From: an uncultured Clostridia bacterium
Lineage (GTDB): Bacteria; Bacillota; Clostridia; Christensenellales; Aristaeellaceae
Reading direction: 5' to 3'
Length of the DNA stretch: 64,000 bases
Assembly: GCA_934662505.1 (NCBI GenBank)
Contig: CAKUKE010000001.1
Location: forward strand, 280,574-344,573
The translations under genes were made by a program, and so were the position numbers. The notes under the pieces were generated by a model. It made no database searches. It had not been told where the DNA came from and worked only from the letters and a program-made list of their open reading frames with translations. Positions 33,216 through 41,936 of this stretch are shown one piece after another. How positions within the stretch are numbered: position 1 is the first letter of the stretch; each line of letters begins with the position of its first letter.

Positions 33216-35647
33216 TCGTATACGGCGGAGCCTTCAACCCCCTGACGGCGGCGCATCAGGCGGCGGTGCGCGCCCTTCGGGCACGGTACCCGGAGGCGAA
33301 GATCGTCCTGCTGCCTTCCGGCAGCGGGTTTGTGCAAAAGTGGAAGCCCGGTCAGCAGGTACTCCCGGACAGCGTACGGGTGGATATATTGAACGCGTTC
33401 ATCCGCTCTGCCGGACTTGCAAATGTGCAGACGGATATGCTGGCGCTGGCGGAAAACCTGTGCACGTATGACGTGCTGACACGGCTGAAAGAAAAATACG
33501 GCGAGAAAGACGTCCGTTTTGTCATTGGAGAGGATAAGCTGCCCGAGCTTCCCCATTGGGCGCATGCGGAGGCGCTGCTGGCAAGCTGCGTTTTCGTGGT
33601 GATGACCTATGACGCTGCGCCGGGCGCACTGCCTGACGGCGTGAAGGGAGAATGGCTGACCCTGCCCGGCGGAACGGAACAGACCCATGCCAGCGAGCTG
33701 CGGGCGCGTATGAGCCGGCATGACCCTGCCGTCGGAGCGGAGCCCCTGACAGGGGAGCGGCTGTGCCGCTACCCGGAGTGCGTACGGGTATGCGCGCTGG
33801 CGCCGAGGGTGCGTCTGGGCGACCCGGAGGGAAATGCCGACGTTCTCATTCAAAGAGCAAAGGAGACGGAGGGAGATGTGCTGGTCTTTCCTGAACTTTC
33901 CATTTGCGGCTATACCTGCGGCGATCTGTTTTTATCCCCTGCGTTTATCCGCGGCTGCCTGAAGGCGGCGCAGCGGGTCATGACGGAGACGGCGGAAACG
34001 GGCAAGCTGCTGTTCATCGGCTGCCCGGTGACGGTGGGGGAGCGGTTGTTCAACTGCGCGCTGGCGTTGTGCGGCGGGCGGCTGATAGCCGTCGTGCCCA
34101 AGACGCATCTGGCCAACTACGGCGAATTCTATGAAGAACGGTGGTTTGCGTCTGCACGGGAGGTGCAAAACGGGGTCGTGACCCTGTTTGGTCAGACGGT
34201 TCCCTTTGGAACGGACGTGCTGCTGGAGCAGGCGGAGACGGGGCTGAAAATCGGCGCGGAGATCTGCGAGGACGCCTGGACGCCCCTGACGCCCGGCATG
34301 GAGATGTGTGCGGCGGGCGCCAGAATACTGGTCAACCTGTCTGCCAGCAACGACATCGTGTCCAAGCCGGCGTACCGGCGGAGCATGCTGTCCATGCTGT
34401 CCGCGCGGGGCATCTGCGCCTATGTGTACGCGTCCAGTGGCGCGGGCGAAAGCAGCAGCGATCTGGTTTTCGGTGGGCATCGGCTCATCTGCTTCAACGG
34501 ACGGGTGCTGGCCGAAAGCAGGGCGACGCTGGCCGGCGAGGGGGCAGACGTCGCCGTGACGGTGGATACGGGCATGCTGGCGGCGGATCGACTGAAAATG
34601 AAGAGCTTTTCCTCCGGTGCTGCCCGCGTCTACAGAAGCGCGCTTTTTTCCATGGCCACCTACCGCTTCCCCGAACTGGTGGGGAAGGCGCCCTTTGTCC
34701 CTTCTGCGGAGGGCAGCGCCCGAAAAGAGCGGTGTCTGGACATTCTGCAATTGCAGGCGCGCGGGCTGTGCCAGCGCATGGAGGGGATCGGCTGCAAGAA
34801 AGCGGTCATCGGCATCAGCGGCGGGCTGGACAGCACACTGGCGCTGCTGGTGACCCACACCGCCTTCAAAGCGCTGGGACTGCCGCCCCAAAACATCGTG
34901 ACCGTGACCATGCCCTGCTTTGCCACCAGCGGAAAGACCCTGAAAAACGCGACGGATCTGTGCCGGCAGCTGGATACGGATTTCCGCAAGGTGGACATAT
35001 CCGCCGCCTGCACACTGCACGGGCGGGACATCGGGCACGACATGGGCGTGACGGATATTGCCTATGAGAATATACAGGCGCGGGAGCGTACGCAGGTATT
35101 GATGGACGTGGCCAATATGGAGAACGCCATTGTGATCGGTACGGGCGATCTGTCCGAACTGGCGCTGGGATGGTGCACCTATAACGGTGACCACATGTCC
35201 CACTATGGCGTAAACTGCGGGGTGCCCAAGACGCTGGTCAAGTTCATTGTGGACACCTACGCCCGGGAGGTGGCTGTGCCCGACACCCGGGAAACCCTTC
35301 TGAGCATTCTGGGCACGGAGATCACGCCGGAGCTGGTGCCCGGCGGCGCGTCTACGGAGGAGCGGATCGGCAAATACGATCTGCACGATTTTTTCCTGTA
35401 TTATTTCATGCGTTACGGGTTTGAAAGAGAGAAACTGCGGTTTCTGGCGGCAGGGGCGTTCGGCGCGTGGCGGCTGCCGGAGATCGAGCAGACGCTGGAC
35501 ACCTTTCTGGGACGGTTCTTCCGCAACCAGTTCAAGCGCAATTGCCTGCCGGACGGCCCGAAGATCGGCTCGGTCTGTCTGTCGCCCCGGGGCGACTGGC
35601 GGCTGCCGGCGGACATGGGCGGCTGCCCGCCCCTGCAGGAAGGGTAA
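33209..35647 (+). CDS. nadE: NadD-like adenylyltransferase / glutamine-dependent NAD synthetase fusion
   Basis: This 812-residue protein joins three modules. Residues about 1-188 form a nucleotidyltransferase with GGAFNPLTAAH (6-16) and a late HASELRARMS, as in NadD. Residues about 190-470 form a nitrilase-type glutaminase with Glu229 (FPELS), Lys298 (PKTH) and Cys353 (EICEDAW). Residues about 500-812 form the NAD synthetase with SGGLDST (537-543). It would convert nicotinate mononucleotide to deamido-NAD and then to NAD with glutamine as ammonia donor. The ATG at 33209 overlaps the pncB end by 7 bp, so the two genes cover the whole route. Adenylyltransferase activity is inferred from motifs. 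Confidence 0.92.
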   Translation: MLIVYGGAFNPLTAAHQAAVRALRARYPEAKIVLLPSGSGFVQKWKPGQQVLPDSVRVDILNAFIRSAGLANVQTDMLALAENLCTYDVLTRLKEKYGEKDVRFVIGEDKLPELPHWAHAEALLASCVFVVMTYDAAPGALPDGVKGEWLTLPGGTEQTHASELRARMSRHDPAVGAEPLTGERLCRYPECVRVCALAPRVRLGDPEGNADVLIQRAKETEGDVLVFPELSICGYTCGDLFLSPAFIRGCLKAAQRVMTETAETGKLLFIGCPVTVGERLFNCALALCGGRLIAVVPKTHLANYGEFYEERWFASAREVQNGVVTLFGQTVPFGTDVLLEQAETGLKIGAEICEDAWTPLTPGMEMCAAGARILVNLSASNDIVSKPAYRRSMLSMLSARGICAYVYASSGAGESSSDLVFGGHRLICFNGRVLAESRATLAGEGADVAVTVDTGMLAADRLKMKSFSSGAARVYRSALFSMATYRFPELVGKAPFVPSAEGSARKERCLDILQLQARGLCQRMEGIGCKKAVIGISGGLDSTLALLVTHTAFKALGLPPQNIVTVTMPCFATSGKTLKNATDLCRQLDTDFRKVDISAACTLHGRDIGHDMGVTDIAYENIQARERTQVLMDVANMENAIVIGTGDLSELALGWCTYNGDHMSHYGVNCGVPKTLVKFIVDTYAREVAVPDTRETLLSILGTEITPELVPGGASTEERIGKYDLHDFFLYYFMRYGFEREKLRFLAAGAFGAWRLPEIEQTLDTFLGRFFRNQFKRNCLPDGPKIGSVCLSPRGDWRLPADMGGCPPLQEG

Positions 35648-35743
35648 GACGGAATATGGAAAAGAAAAGCGTGAAAACCGTGTAAAAAGACGATACGGGA
35701 AGACACGCAGGCGCTTGCTGCCGCAGGGCGCAGCGCACATGAA

Positions 35744-35792
35744 AAAAAGCAGACGGTATTCGGACGTGCTGTGCGAATACCGCCTGCTTTTT
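35744..35792. terminator. Bidirectional terminator between NAD operon and sbcC
   Basis: A 19-bp nearly perfect stem (35744-35762 with 35774-35792; one mismatch, A opposite C) is flanked by A and T runs, serving the NAD operon and the convergent sbcDC operon. Confidence 0.9.
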
Positions 35793-35869
35793 CTGCGGGT
35801 CGGTTTCTTTGTCTTCTGTGCTGCGGCGGTGAGGGTGAAAAGAAAACGGCTCTGTGTGTGAATGCAGTC

Positions 35870-38503
35870 TTATCCGCTGACGATGGAGACGGTCGAACCG
35901 CGGAGGGTCTTGGTCACCACAATCTGGCGTTCCACGCTTTCTTCCAGATCCTGTACGTGGGAAATGATGCCGATCAGACGTTTGCCGTCTGCCAGATCAT
36001 TCAGCACCCGCAGAGAATTGCGCAGGGCGTTTTCATCCAGCGTGCCGAACCCTTCGTCGATAAACATGGCTTCCATCCGGATGGCGCCGCTCTGCCCCTG
36101 AACCACATCGGAAAGCCCCAGCGCCAGCGCAAGGCTGGCCAGAAAGGATTCTCCGCCCGACAGGGTGGACACGTCGCGCCACTGACCGGTGCTTCTGTCC
36201 AGCACATCCAGATCGAGGCCGCTCTGGTGGACGCGGTCGTCCGCTTCCTCCTTGCAGCGCAGCGTGAACATCCCATCCGTCAGAACGGTAAGCCGCCTGT
36301 TCGCAGCGGATACGACCTGCTTGAAATAGTACTGCTGCACATATGCTTCAAAGGTCAGCTTTGCCCTGCGGTTTCCCCCGGCCTTGCCCGAACAGCAGTC
36401 GGAAAGATCCCGCACAACGGCCCAGTATGTTTCCTTATGCGCACGCTGACGGCATGCCGCCCGGATCTCCTTGTAAACGCCTTCGTGCAGATTCACTTTT
36501 TCCGCTGCGGCTTTTTCTTCTCTGTCCGCCGCCTTCTGCGCGTCCGCCAGCTGCGCCTGCCGGTTTTCCAGCGCCTCCAGCGCGACAGGCTCCTTGCCGT
36601 TCAGCACTTCGGCCAGCCGGGCGACCTGATCGCTCAGCGATTTCTTTTTCTCGTTGTGCCCGCGGAGCAGAAGATCGAGAGCGGTCATTTCGGATGCTGT
36701 CATAACGGCCTGCTCAAAATCCTGAATGTCGGCAAAGCCGTATTCGGTCAGCCCTGCCGCCAGCTGCGCCTGCTGCGCAGTCAGCTGAGCGGAGGTGCTT
36801 TCCAGCTGGGCAAGGTGAGCCTGAACCGCGCTTTCATTTTCCTTGCGCTGAAGCTGCAGCGCCTGTAGCTTTTCCCGGCAGGCGTCAAGGTGGCTCCGGC
36901 GCTGTCTGCCCTGCTCGCGCAGCGCTTCTGCCATGGCCTTTACGGAGCGTTCCGTTTCATTTTCCGTCAGATGCAGGCCGTTCAGCTTTTCGTGGGCGGC
37001 GCTGATCTGCTCATCGAGAGCTGTCAGCCTGTTGGCGGCGTCATTTAAGCTGCTTTCGGCGTTCCGGCGCGCCTGCTCTGCTTCTTCCAGCATCTCGCGC
37101 GTTACTGCGGCGGCGGTAAGTGCAGCAGGGTGGGGATGCTGCAGCGCACCGCACACCGGGCAGGGCTTTCCGGCTTCCAGAGTGGCGGCAAGCTGGCCGG
37201 CCTGACTGAGATAATAACGCTCTTTGGCGGCGCTGTAGGTCTCGTCCGCCGTTTTGCTGGCGGCGGTCAGAGCGATCAGTCTGGTCTGCAGCTGCCTCTG
37301 TTGTTTTTGATTTTTGCTCAATTCTTTCAGAAGGGGGCATGCCTGCTCGAGCAGAACGGCCTGCTGAAGGAGTGCGTCCGCTTCGCCCAGATGTTCTTCT
37401 GCCTCGTGCGCCTGTTTTTCAGCGTCCGGCAGCCGGCTGACCGCCTCGGCGAGCTTTTCTTCTGCTTGATGCAGGTGTGTCTGCGCATCCTTCAGCTGAC
37501 TGTCCAGTGCTTTGATCAGCAGCCGTGTCGGCTGAAGCTGCTGGGCTTTTCGGGCGCGGTCAAGGGTGCGCTGCCGCTCGTCCATGACGGGCTGCTGTGC
37601 CATGAGCGCGTTCAGGGAAGCCTGAGCGGCTTGATGATCGGCAAATTGCTGATTCAGCGTTTTGCCGTTTTCCAACTGGACGGTGACGTCATGCCGCTGA
37701 CGGTCAATGTCGGCTTTCCGTGCGGCCGCCGCCTCCTGCGCCTGTTTTTCCCGTGCGATCAGCCGTTCCAGAACCTCCAACAGGGCCTGCCCATACTTGG
37801 GGTCGCTGCAGTACTGCTGCAGCGTTTCTTTCTCTGCAAAATCCCTGTCCGGCGAGATCTTTCCCTGCGCAAGGGTGATCACCATATCCAGCTTTTCCCG
37901 TTCTCTGCTGCATTTGCTGTTCATTTCCTGCAGCTTCAGGCGCATGGCGTCGTAAAAGCCGGTGTTGAACAGCTTCTGGAACAGCTTTTTCCGTTCGTCG
38001 GAGGGGGCGTTGAGGATTTTCAGAAAGTCTCCCTGGGCGATCATGACGGTTTGGGTAAACTGATCCTGCGTCAGCCCCAGCAGTTCGTATACCCGGGCGT
38101 TGACCTCCTGCAGACCGCTGCGGTGCTCCCCGGTTTCCGTGCAGGACATTTCCGCATTGGCCGTCTGGGTCGTAAAGCCGATGCCTTGACGCTTGATGCG
38201 CTGATATTCCGGGTTGCGGTGGATGGTCCAGGTCTGCCCCTTGTGGGTAAAGGTGAAATGCACGAATGTTTTGGCATTCGACGCCGCATAATCGGAGCGG
38301 AAGGATTTGCTTTTGCGCCGTTCCCTGCCGCCCGCCGCTTCACCATAGAGCGCGAAGCTGATGGCGTCGAAAATGGTGGTCTTGCCCGCCCCGGTATCGC
38401 CTGCAATGAGAAACAGGCCGGTGTCTCCCAGAAGACCAAAGTCGATCTCCGTGACGTCGGCATAGGGGCCGAAGGCTGACAGAATGAGCTTAACGGGCTT
38501 CAT
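35870..38503 (-). CDS. sbcC: SbcC-type nuclease ATPase subunit
   Basis: This 877-residue SMC-like ATPase partners SbcD in processing DNA hairpins and blocked double-strand ends. Walker A is GDTGAGKTT (about 35-43). Two long coiled-coil arms meet at a zinc hook, CPVC at residues 448-451, near the centre of the chain. The C-terminal lobe has LSGGESFLASLALALGLSD and Walker B MFIDEGFGTLD. Its start lies 14 bp inside the sbcD gene, so the two subunits are translationally coupled. Confidence 0.95.
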   Translation of the reverse strand: MKPVKLILSAFGPYADVTEIDFGLLGDTGLFLIAGDTGAGKTTIFDAISFALYGEAAGGRERRKSKSFRSDYAASNAKTFVHFTFTHKGQTWTIHRNPEYQRIKRQGIGFTTQTANAEMSCTETGEHRSGLQEVNARVYELLGLTQDQFTQTVMIAQGDFLKILNAPSDERKKLFQKLFNTGFYDAMRLKLQEMNSKCSREREKLDMVITLAQGKISPDRDFAEKETLQQYCSDPKYGQALLEVLERLIAREKQAQEAAAARKADIDRQRHDVTVQLENGKTLNQQFADHQAAQASLNALMAQQPVMDERQRTLDRARKAQQLQPTRLLIKALDSQLKDAQTHLHQAEEKLAEAVSRLPDAEKQAHEAEEHLGEADALLQQAVLLEQACPLLKELSKNQKQQRQLQTRLIALTAASKTADETYSAAKERYYLSQAGQLAATLEAGKPCPVCGALQHPHPAALTAAAVTREMLEEAEQARRNAESSLNDAANRLTALDEQISAAHEKLNGLHLTENETERSVKAMAEALREQGRQRRSHLDACREKLQALQLQRKENESAVQAHLAQLESTSAQLTAQQAQLAAGLTEYGFADIQDFEQAVMTASEMTALDLLLRGHNEKKKSLSDQVARLAEVLNGKEPVALEALENRQAQLADAQKAADREEKAAAEKVNLHEGVYKEIRAACRQRAHKETYWAVVRDLSDCCSGKAGGNRRAKLTFEAYVQQYYFKQVVSAANRRLTVLTDGMFTLRCKEEADDRVHQSGLDLDVLDRSTGQWRDVSTLSGGESFLASLALALGLSDVVQGQSGAIRMEAMFIDEGFGTLDENALRNSLRVLNDLADGKRLIGIISHVQDLEESVERQIVVTKTLRGSTVSIVSG

Positions 38504-39623
38504 AGGGCTCCTCCTCCAGTTCCCTGATCACTTTGCTCAGTACCTGCATATGCATATCGCCGGGCAGCTGGTCGTTGTTCTGCAGGCGGTAAAAGTCGCA
38601 GAACAGCTCTGCCGCCGTCTTGCTTTCCATGGTCTCCGTGGCCATGACGTCCAGATCATACTTCGTTTTTGAATTGACCACCGAAAATTTCAGCATGTTG
38701 GGAAAATTGACGGACAACGTGACCTTGGCGTCCGGGGGCGGCAGTTCGTCGTGCAGGGTGACCCAGACATAGTCCTCGGAATAGGGCAGGTTCCGCAGAT
38801 CATCCAGCATGCCCTCTATCATCCGCATATCGTGAAGGGGATGCAGCGGAACGGTTCTCACCCGTACGTCGCCCTTCTCCCGCATTTCCACAAGGACGAC
38901 GGATTTTTTGTGATTGACCTCGGAAAAGGAGTATTTCAGCGGCGAGCCTGCATAGCGCAGGGTCTCCCTCAAAACCTTCTGCGGCTTGTGAAGGTGCCCC
39001 AGCGCCACATAATCGAACCCATCAAAAAGCGCGCCGCTGATCTGATCCACGGTGCCGATGGAAAGCTCCTCAGATTCGCACACCTCGCTCCCTGCGATGA
39101 ACTGGTGGCACATCAGCACATTTCTCTTTGAAAAATCAATGTCGGCGTTTCGCAGCACGGCGGCAATTGCATCCTGATAAGACGCTATTTTTTCTTCAGG
39201 CAGCGCCCGCTTGACCTGCCCGGGGCGGAGAAAGGGCAGCATCCAGACCGTCAGGTCGCCGTCGGCGTCGTGAAGGGTCAGGTGCTGCAGCTCCCCGCCG
39301 AAGGTTTCCGTCACATACACGCCGGAAGACCTGACCAGCGAGGAAAAGTAGGAGATGCGCAGGGCTGAATCGTGGTTGCCGCTGATGACGAATACCTTCC
39401 GTCCGTCATGGACAAGCCGGGAGACGAAGCGGTCAAACAGCGCCATGGCCTCCGCCTGCGGTGCGGTGCGCTGGTACACATCGCCGGCGATCAGTACGGC
39501 GTCGACCTTTTCTTCCGCCGCAATGTCCGCGACCTGCTGCAGGACGGCCTCCTGATCTCCGAGCAGAGAAAGGTCGTTGATCTGTTTGCCAAGATGTAGA
39601 TCTGCAATGTGAAGGAATTTCAT
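38490..39623 (-). CDS. sbcD: SbcD-type exonuclease subunit
   Basis: This 377-residue calcineurin-like phosphoesterase has the metal motifs ADLHLGK, AGDVYQ, SGNHDS and GHLHKPQ. A capping/dimer domain occupies the last roughly 120 residues. It is the nuclease partner of SbcC, encoded just downstream with a 14-bp overlap. Translation starts at ATG 39623 after a GGGGA-type ribosome site, about 85 bp from the mapped promoter. Confidence 0.95.
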   Translation of the reverse strand: MKFLHIADLHLGKQINDLSLLGDQEAVLQQVADIAAEEKVDAVLIAGDVYQRTAPQAEAMALFDRFVSRLVHDGRKVFVISGNHDSALRISYFSSLVRSSGVYVTETFGGELQHLTLHDADGDLTVWMLPFLRPGQVKRALPEEKIASYQDAIAAVLRNADIDFSKRNVLMCHQFIAGSEVCESEELSIGTVDQISGALFDGFDYVALGHLHKPQKVLRETLRYAGSPLKYSFSEVNHKKSVVLVEMREKGDVRVRTVPLHPLHDMRMIEGMLDDLRNLPYSEDYVWVTLHDELPPPDAKVTLSVNFPNMLKFSVVNSKTKYDLDVMATETMESKTAAELFCDFYRLQNNDQLPGDMHMQVLSKVIRELEEEPYEAR

Positions 39624-39713
39624 GGCAGTCCCCTCTCTGAAAAGACGATTGCTTCATCCGTATGCTTCACAGGGTGTAATAACCTGCGTTATGGGGGCAC
39701 GTTTTCATGTCAT

Positions 39714-39742
39714 ATTATATGCCGAAACGGCAGAGATGGCAA
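39714..39742 (-). promoter_or_regulatory. Promoter of sbcDC operon
   Basis: On the minus strand TTGCCA (39737-39742) and TATAAT (39714-39719) are 17 bp apart. Confidence 0.75.
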
Positions 39743-40029
39743 GCGCGGGTCGAAAACGAGAAGAAAGAGGAGACGAAGCTGAAAAAGAAAAAAATTACGC
39801 CCGCCCCGTAGCAGGTGTACGAAGGCGAGCGCATGTTTTTTGTGCCGGTCTCAGGCCGGCGCTCCCGGAGGGGAGGGGAACCGTTCCGCGGCGCGCATGG
39901 CTGCAGGGTGCTGCGAAAGCGCGGGTGCTGAGCGGCAAAACGCGGACGGCGCTGCTGCCATGAGGCCGATCGGAACCGTTCCCCACTGCCCTTGGGCGGC
40001 TTTCAGCAATGCTGAGACAGCGGAACGGC
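39743..40029. other. Intergenic stretch between sbcD promoter and ABC exporter
   Basis: About 290 bp contain no convincing gene. Two near-identical inverted 14-mers (GGGGAACCGTTCCG at 39875-39888 and CGGAACCGTTCCCC at 39971-39984) are the only structure seen. No clear T-tailed terminator for the ABC operon was found. Confidence 0.45.
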
Positions 40030-41934
40030 TTAATCCAGCTCGAAGGCGCCGGTGTAAAGCTGATAATACTTTCCTTTTTTGGCGATCAGCTGTTCGTGGT
40101 CGCCCCGCTCGATGATGCGTCCGTGCTCCAGCACCATGATGGCCTGCGAGTTGCGCACAGTGGAGAGGCGGTGGGCAATGACGAACACGGTGCGCCCGTG
40201 CATCAGTGCGTCCATGCCCTTTTCAATGAGCGCCTCGGTGCGGGTGTCGATGGAGGAGGTGGCCTCATCCAGAATCAGCACGGGCGGGTCGGCCACGGCG
40301 GCGCGGGCGATGGCCAGCAGCTGACGCTGTCCCTGAGACAGGTTGGCGCCGTCGCCGGTGAGCATGGTGTCGTAGCCCTGCGGCAGGTGGCGAATGAAGA
40401 AGTCGGCATTGGCGATTTTGGCGGCACGCTCAATTTCCTCATCCGTGGCGTCCAGACGGCCGTAGCGGATGTTGTCCCGCACGGTGCCGGTGAACAGGTG
40501 CGTGTCCTGCAGCACCATGGCCAGCGAGCGGCGCAGGTCGTCCTTTTTGATCTTTTCGATGTTGATGCCGTCGTAGCGGATCTTGCCGCTCTGAATGTCG
40601 TAGAAGCGGTTGATCAGATTGGTGATGGTGGTCTTGCCTGCGCCGGTGGAGCCGACAAAGGCGATCTTCTGACCGGGCTTGGCATAGAGGGATACGTCGT
40701 GCAGCACCGTTTTGTCCGGGTCGTAGCCGAAGGTGACGTTTTCAAACACCACGTCGCCCTTCAGTTCGGTGTAGGTGACGGTACCGTCCGCCGCATGGGG
40801 ATGCTTCCACGCCCACATGCCGGTGTGTTCCTGCGTTTCCACAATGTTGCCCTGCGCGTCCCGGGCGGCGTTGACCAGCGTGACGTAGCCGTGGTCTTCT
40901 TCCGGCTGCTCATCCATCAGTTCATACACCCGTTCCGCGCCGGCAAGCGCCTGCATGATGGTGTTGGACTGCTGCGCCACGTTGGAAATGGGCTGGGTGA
41001 ACTGACGGATCATGGGCAGGAACGCCACCAGCGTACCTACGTCCGTCTGACCGGCCACGATGAGAATGGCGCCCAGCAGGGTAATGAGCACGTAGTAGCA
41101 GTGGCTCAGGTTGTTCATGATGGGACCCATCATGCCGGCCAGCGTGTTGGCGCGGGTGCCGGAGACCCGTACGTCTTCGTTCAGCTTATCAAAGGCTTCC
41201 TTGGCTTTCTCCTCGTGACAGAATACCTGTACCACCCGCTGCCCTTCCAGCGTTTCCTCAATGTAACCGTTGAGCGCGCCGACGGCCTTCTGCTGGGCGA
41301 CGAAGCTCATGCCGGCCTTTTGCCCCAGCCGCTTGGTGACAAGCGACATGACGGGCATCAGTACGATGAGCAGAAGCGTCAGCCAGATATTCAGCTTGAT
41401 CAGGAAGAACAGGCAGAACGCGACGGACAGCACGGAGGAAATGATCTGGGGCAGGGTGCCGGAGAAGAATTCGCGCAGGGTGTCCGTATCGTTGGTGTAG
41501 CGGGACATGATCTCGCCGTGGGTGCGCCGGTCAAAGTAGCGGATGGGCAGGTCTTCCATATGGTCGAACATGTCCTTGCGCAGCTTGTTGAGCACAGCGG
41601 TGGACACCAGCATCATCAGCCGGCTGTACAGGAAAGAAGAAAACGCGCCTAAAAGGTAAATGCCGATCATCATGACCAGGAACCGGAGAAAACCGGACAG
41701 GTCGGGCATGACGCCGGAGGCGGCGAACTGCTGCCCCAGCGGTTGAATATACAGGTTGATGGCGTCCTTGAGCAGATAGGTTCCAAAGGTGCCGCAGGCG
41801 CTGGATACGGCGATGCAGATGCCGACGATGATCAGCTTGAGCCGGTGGGGCTTGAGCTGCGCCATCAGTCTGATCAGCGTACCCTTGGCATTTTTTGGCT
41901 TGGCAGGCGCTTTCATGGGTCCTCTCGGCGGCAT
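40030..41934 (-). CDS. Heterodimeric ABC exporter subunit, canonical ATPase site
   Basis: This 634-residue half-transporter has six membrane helices (about 30-340) and a nucleotide-binding domain with Walker A GSTGAGKTT, signature LSQGQ and Walker B LILDEATSSID carrying the catalytic Glu. An insertion of about 50 residues rich in His, Asp and Ala (EDHGYVTLVNAARDAQGN region) precedes the ATPase domain. It pairs with the subunit at 41937. The ATG at 41934 follows GGGGGTGG. The MarR gene ahead suggests drug or peptide export controlled by a ligand. Confidence 0.9.
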   Translation of the reverse strand: MPPRGPMKAPAKPKNAKGTLIRLMAQLKPHRLKLIIVGICIAVSSACGTFGTYLLKDAINLYIQPLGQQFAASGVMPDLSGFLRFLVMMIGIYLLGAFSSFLYSRLMMLVSTAVLNKLRKDMFDHMEDLPIRYFDRRTHGEIMSRYTNDTDTLREFFSGTLPQIISSVLSVAFCLFFLIKLNIWLTLLLIVLMPVMSLVTKRLGQKAGMSFVAQQKAVGALNGYIEETLEGQRVVQVFCHEEKAKEAFDKLNEDVRVSGTRANTLAGMMGPIMNNLSHCYYVLITLLGAILIVAGQTDVGTLVAFLPMIRQFTQPISNVAQQSNTIMQALAGAERVYELMDEQPEEDHGYVTLVNAARDAQGNIVETQEHTGMWAWKHPHAADGTVTYTELKGDVVFENVTFGYDPDKTVLHDVSLYAKPGQKIAFVGSTGAGKTTITNLINRFYDIQSGKIRYDGINIEKIKKDDLRRSLAMVLQDTHLFTGTVRDNIRYGRLDATDEEIERAAKIANADFFIRHLPQGYDTMLTGDGANLSQGQRQLLAIARAAVADPPVLILDEATSSIDTRTEALIEKGMDALMHGRTVFVIAHRLSTVRNSQAIMVLEHGRIIERGDHEQLIAKKGKYYQLYTGAFELD

Positions 41935-41936
41935 AA

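Noticed and set aside
39875..39984. Inverted 14-mers GGGGAACCGTTCCG and CGGAACCGTTCCCC as possible mobile-element ends
   Set aside because: There is no transposase or target duplication, and the enclosed 80 bp has no gene.
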